Shown here in pieces: positions 7,496-9,462 of a stretch of 9,462 nucleotides of DNA. Each line of letters starts with the position of its first letter. Within the stretch, counting starts at the first letter, position 1. This stretch comes from Planctomycetota bacterium (GTDB lineage: Bacteria; Planctomycetota; Phycisphaerae; FEN-1346; JAACEH01), in the NCBI GenBank assembly GCA_016935955.1, contig JAFGPY010000216.1, positions 1-9,462 of the forward strand, read 5' to 3'. The translations under genes and the position numbers were made by a program. The notes beneath the pieces were generated by a model, which made no database searches, was not told where the DNA came from, and was given only the letters and a program-made list of their open reading frames with translations.

Positions 7496-7780
7496 GTGAG
7501 CAACTACTTCACTTACATCCTCCGTTGCTCCGACGGCAGCTACTACGTCGGCCACACCGATGACCTTGCGCAACGTGTTGCCTGGCACAATCAGGGACAC
7601 GGTTCAACGTGGACCGCCAAACGCCGGCCTGTGACGCTCATCTACAGTGAACCGCACGCCACGGAAACGGAGGCTGTTCGTCGAGAGAAGCAAATCAAAC
7701 GCTGGTCCCGCGCGAAGAAGGACGCCCTCATCGCCGGTGACTTGGCGGCGTTGAAGCAACACAGCAAACGGCGGAACTGA
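7496..7780 (+). CDS. Small GIY-YIG nuclease-domain protein (UPF0213/YhbQ-like)
   Basis: The product is 94 residues, essentially one GIY-YIG domain. It begins SNYFTYILRC, where TYI (6-8) stands for GIY and YVG (17-19) for YIG. The catalytic-type arginine is R27 in LAQRVAWHN, and the metal-binding glutamate is probably E64 in the AVRREKQIKRWSR helix. A basic C-terminus follows. GTG at 7496 is the only sensible start because the domain begins at once. No strong ribosome binding site is adjacent; GAGGGGAG at 7471-7478 is 17 nt away. The family cuts DNA and includes UvrC and homing nucleases, but the role of stand-alone short members is unsettled. It lies 188 nt after tRNA-Ala, with palindromic repeats on both sides, so linkage to repeat or element movement is possible but inferred. 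Confidence 0.9.
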   Translation: MSNYFTYILRCSDGSYYVGHTDDLAQRVAWHNQGHGSTWTAKRRPVTLIYSEPHATETEAVRREKQIKRWSRAKKDALIAGDLAALKQHSKRRN

Positions 7781-7792
7781 CGGGCCGCCGGG

Positions 7793-7834
7793 GGCTATGC
7801 CTGCCCGCCAGGCATGCGCTGTCGGATCATAGCC
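7793..7834. repeat. Palindrome ATGCCTG/CAGGCAT downstream of the GIY-YIG gene
   Basis: Arms 7797-7803 and 7809-7815 surround CCCGC, a variant of the 8881-8906 palindrome. GGCTATG (7793-7799) can alternatively pair with CATAGCC (7828-7834), so two competing folds are possible. No T-run follows. Confidence 0.5.
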
Positions 7835-7837
7835 ACG

Positions 7838-7857
7838 CCCCTCGATGTCGCTCGGGA
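7838..7857. repeat. Copy of the CCCCTCGANNTCGCTCGGGA segment
   Basis: This 20-base segment matches 2698-2717 at all but the two bases marked N. It lies in the repeat cluster after the GIY-YIG gene. Confidence 0.5.
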
Positions 7858-7899
7858 ACTGCGTCGAGCGCGGCCATGCCACCCGCCTCGGCACACTTT

Positions 7900-7939
7900 G
7901 GCGCCGGCGCGTCTGCCTTTGTTCGCTCGCGGCAAGCCA
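7900..7939 (+). repeat. Diverged third copy of the tRNA terminator region
   Basis: GGCGCCGGCGCGTCTGCC and the following TTCGCT...GGCA..CCA parallel 7324-7362 with a few substitutions and one insertion. The 5' stem arm GGGCAG is lost, so it can no longer form the terminator hairpin. It shows that this sequence behaves as a small local repeat family. Confidence 0.5.
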
Positions 7940-7958
7940 CCACACGTCACGCCGCACA

Positions 7959-7978
7959 CCTGACGCAGCAGGCATGCC
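7959..7978. repeat. Half copy of the GGCATGCC palindrome
   Basis: CCTGACGCAGCAGGCATGCC differs from the corresponding part of 8881-8906 at two positions. It ends 14 nt before the stop codon of the orphan gene on the opposite strand. Confidence 0.5.
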
Positions 7979-7991
7979 ACGCGGCTGGACA

Positions 7992-8669
7992 TTAGGGTGG
8001 GTACGTAATCGTCAATGCTTTCCTAACTCGCTCAGTGTTCATGTCCGGGAACTCCCACATGCCTCCTCCCAACCCATCGGGCATTGGCATATCGAAGGGA
8101 GTAAGGGAGCCATACCGGGTCATGTAGCGGCCACTCCCGATACGGTAGTAAGCCAGAGCCAATCCTGACCCGGAGTCAATGACCCACATTTCGTCCGAGT
8201 CCGACACAAACACATCGAGGGTCACCGGCCATACATTTCTACAGCTGGACCAAACGAATGGGCAGTAGCGGGATCGCCCCGACTCATCCTCAATAGAAAA
8301 GCCAAGCACCGCGCTGTCAGAGCCGAAGTCCGTATAGAACTGCATGGTCTGCTCGCCGACCTGCACGGAACCGAGGCCTTCCTCGGGATAATCCCTCTCG
8401 CGGGATACCCGCAGCGCGAAGAACAGTGTCGGGCCGAGACAGGTCAGCACGATGACGGTCACAGTCTTCCAAGTGAATCTCGTGAACAGAAGCGCGAGAA
8501 ACAGCGCAACGGCAGGACTTACGAAGCCGGCCCCGATCATCAGGCATTCGGTCCGCGACGGCCACCCCTGAAGCGGGTCACTGGCCCAGACAACAAGGAA
8601 GCCGATGGCAGAACACACTCCAACGACCACAAGATGTCCGAGCTTCACGTTCACGACCGTCGGCTTCAT
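7992..8669 (-). CDS. Orphan membrane protein, three predicted membrane helices
   Basis: I do not recognise this 225-residue protein. Three hydrophobic segments (about residues 10-28, 45-63 and 67-86) sit at the N-terminus. The C-terminal 135 or so residues are soluble, rich in aromatic residues, serine and aspartate, with pieces such as QFYTDFGSDSAVLGFSIEDESG, split here as QFYTDFGSDS and AVLGFSIEDESG, and DEMWVIDSGSGLALAYYRIG. This suggests a beta-rich domain on one side of the membrane. The ATG at 8669 has GGGGAG 5 nt upstream, and a promoter-like pair lies at 8711-8739. Codons use more A and T at third positions than the neighbouring genes, hinting at separate ancestry. It lies between the two direct-repeat copies. 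It could be an unstudied lineage-specific protein or element cargo. The frame is intact and has good start signals, so I think it is a real gene. Confidence 0.75.
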   Translation of the reverse strand: MKPTVVNVKLGHLVVVGVCSAIGFLVVWASDPLQGWPSRTECLMIGAGFVSPAVALFLALLFTRFTWKTVTVIVLTCLGPTLFFALRVSRERDYPEEGLGSVQVGEQTMQFYTDFGSDSAVLGFSIEDESGRSRYCPFVWSSCRNVWPVTLDVFVSDSDEMWVIDSGSGLALAYYRIGSGRYMTRYGSLTPFDMPMPDGLGGGMWEFPDMNTERVRKALTITYPP

Positions 8670-8710
8670 GGTCTCTCCCCGGCACGCCGTTCCACCTGGC
8701 TGTGGGCGTT

Positions 8711-8739
8711 ATCATATCGGGAGCTCTTGCCGTTGTCCA
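8711..8739 (-). promoter_or_regulatory. Candidate sigma70 promoter of the orphan membrane-protein gene
   Basis: On the minus strand TGGACA (8739-8734), a 17-nt spacer and TATGAT (8716-8711) each differ from consensus by one base. The start codon is 41 nt further on. Confidence 0.6.
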
Positions 8740-8771
8740 CGGCGGCCCAAAAGGCCGCGCGGAGATACGTC

Positions 8772-8800
8772 ACCGGGTGCAAATCGGTTTGCCTCCACCA
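8772..8800 (+). pseudogene. tRNA 3'-end remnant
   Basis: TTGCCTCCACCA (8789-8800) equals the acceptor strand, discriminator and CCA of tRNA-Ala at 7296-7307. Just upstream, GGGTGCAAATC (8775-8785) resembles a T loop (GTTCAAATC) with one substitution, but the T stem no longer pairs and no matching 5' acceptor strand, D arm or anticodon arm was found. It is either an attachment-site scar or the decayed end of a second tRNA gene. Confidence 0.55.
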
Positions 8801-8843
8801 TCGACTCACAGGGCAGGCGCTGACGCGTCTGCCCTTTTTCGCT
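8789..8843 (+). repeat. Direct repeat, copy 2
   Basis: This is the twin of 7296-7350 in the same orientation, starting within the tRNA acceptor strand and ending after the terminator at TTCGCT. Identity stops abruptly upstream of 8789. Confidence 0.85.
8810..8839 (+). terminator. Intact intrinsic terminator after the tRNA remnant
   Basis: An 11-bp stem (8810-8820 with 8825-8835, one G-U pair) around TGAC is followed by TTTTT (8835-8839). No functional plus-strand gene precedes it, so it appears stranded. It would fit the original terminator of tRNA-Ala. Confidence 0.8.
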
Positions 8844-8880
8844 GGTTCTGTGCCCCACTTGCAGTAGTATTGCGACCACT

Positions 8881-8906
8881 GGCATGCCTGACGGGGCAGG
8901 CATGCC
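8881..8906. repeat. Intact GGCATGCCTG/CAGGCATGCC palindrome
   Basis: Perfect 10-bp arms (8881-8890 and 8897-8906) surround ACGGGG. This is the best copy of a family with degenerate members at 5065, 5131, 5360, 7797 and 7959. It lies about 90 nt past the methyltransferase stop codon but lacks a T-run. Confidence 0.75.
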
Positions 8907-8994
8907 CCCCGGCGGCCCGAATTGCCGGTGGCGGACTGTTAAGCCTTACCTGACAACCCCACAACCCCGACACGCTCCTTTCCGAGTCCTGGTT

Positions 8995-9462
8995 TCAGGG
9001 CTTTCGAAAGAGGTACAGGGCCCAGCCCAGGCAGTTGCGGCCCCAGCGGAGATAGGCGTCGCGACTGCTGTGGGTGCTGCGGAGCAGGGCCTCCACGTCG
9101 GGATCGTCCGGATGGTCGGCTGCATATCGCTCCGCAGCCTGCCATTGGAGCCCCTCGTAGCGGTCCCAATCGCCCGGGCTGGCTACCAGAGTATAGAGGA
9201 GGGCGAGGCCCACGTCCTCACCAATGGTCACGTTCCCGGCGTGGGAACCGCACAGGTTGGAATCAGCGCCCATGAGCTTCAGGTATTCCGGGTCGGGGTC
9301 GGTCATCCAGAAGGGCTCGCCTACGAGCACCAGGCCGCCGGGCCGGGTCATCTTCATCAGGGCCTCCAGCGCGCCCCTGTGATTCTGGTACACCCAGGAG
9401 GCACCGATGCAAGAGGCCAAGTCCAGACTCTCCGGCGCATTCGGCTCGTACTCACCGCCGTC
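8995..9462 (-). CDS. Class I SAM-dependent methyltransferase, N-terminus outside window
   Basis: The last 155 residues are visible and the frame is open at the window edge, so the SAM-binding motif I lies outside. The visible part starts with a segment ending LDLASCIGASWVY, matching the fourth strand and its following helix in class I enzymes. Next come ALEALMKMTRPGGLVLVGEPFW, here as ALEALMKMTRPGG and LVLVGEPFW, the motif in which strand five follows RPGG. The C-terminal part (YEGLQWQAAERYAADHP, then YLRWGRNCLGWALYLFRKP) recalls stand-alone bacterial methyltransferases of unknown substrate. A TTG within the frame at 9420 is not a likely start because the domain is already under way. The substrate cannot be inferred, and no neighbour hints at it. 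Confidence 0.87.
   Translation of the reverse strand, partial: DGGEYEPNAPESLDLASCIGASWVYQNHRGALEALMKMTRPGGLVLVGEPFWMTDPDPEYLKLMGADSNLCGSHAGNVTIGEDVGLALLYTLVASPGDWDRYEGLQWQAAERYAADHPDDPDVEALLRSTHSSRDAYLRWGRNCLGWALYLFRKP

Larger units (their letters stand above)
8670..8994. other. Intergenic space with tRNA relic, terminator and palindrome
   Basis: This 325-base gap holds the orphan gene's promoter, the tRNA 3' relic, an intact terminator and the GGCATGCC palindrome, each listed separately. The rest (about 8845-8880 and 8907-8994) shows nothing I can name. Its short open frames overlap repeats and are not convincing genes. Confidence 0.5.

Noticed and set aside
7604..8168. Open frames of 123 (minus) and 107 (plus) codons around the GIY-YIG gene and orphan gene
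   Set aside because: They overlap better-supported genes or repeats and show no domain.

Overview
The window is high in G+C, with coding third positions mostly G or C. It looks like a chromosomal segment of an environmental Planctomycetota bacterium (Phycisphaerae-like is a guess). The reasons are a secreted protein joining terpenoid-cyclase-type repeats to a DUF4159 domain, a sulfatase of the kind abundant in that phylum, and intergenic spaces crowded with short GC-rich palindromes. No rRNA, CRISPR array, transposase or integrase is visible.

Layout. Positions 1-2588 (minus) hold leuS, leucyl-tRNA synthetase, complete at its start and cut by the window edge shortly before its end. The 485-base gap 2589-3073 carries REP-like palindromes, including a pair bracketed by inverted repeats. 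A plus-strand gene at 3074-4993 encodes the secreted cyclase-repeat/DUF4159 protein. The gap 4994-5376 is again only palindromes. A minus-strand sulfatase lies at 5377-6984. Divergent from it, a near-perfect sigma70 promoter (7154-7181) drives a tRNA-Ala(GGC) gene (7232-7307, CCA encoded) followed by a hairpin terminator.

From 7308 to about 8940 the window changes character. It holds repeat debris, a 94-residue GIY-YIG nuclease gene (7496-7780), more palindromes, and a lower-G+C orphan membrane-protein gene on the minus strand (7992-8669) with its own promoter. It then has a second copy of the last 12 bases of the tRNA plus its terminator (8789-8843). This arrangement could be the footprint of a small element inserted at the tRNA 3' end, or a decayed tandem tRNA. 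The window ends inside a minus-strand class I SAM-dependent methyltransferase (8995-9462, N-terminus missing).

The genes do not form one pathway. leuS, tRNA-Ala, the sulfatase and the methyltransferase look like independent single-gene units. The most unusual feature is the tRNA-proximal repeat nest with its GIY-YIG nuclease. Long open frames antisense to leuS, the DUF4159 gene and the sulfatase are by-products of GC-biased codons and are not annotated as genes.
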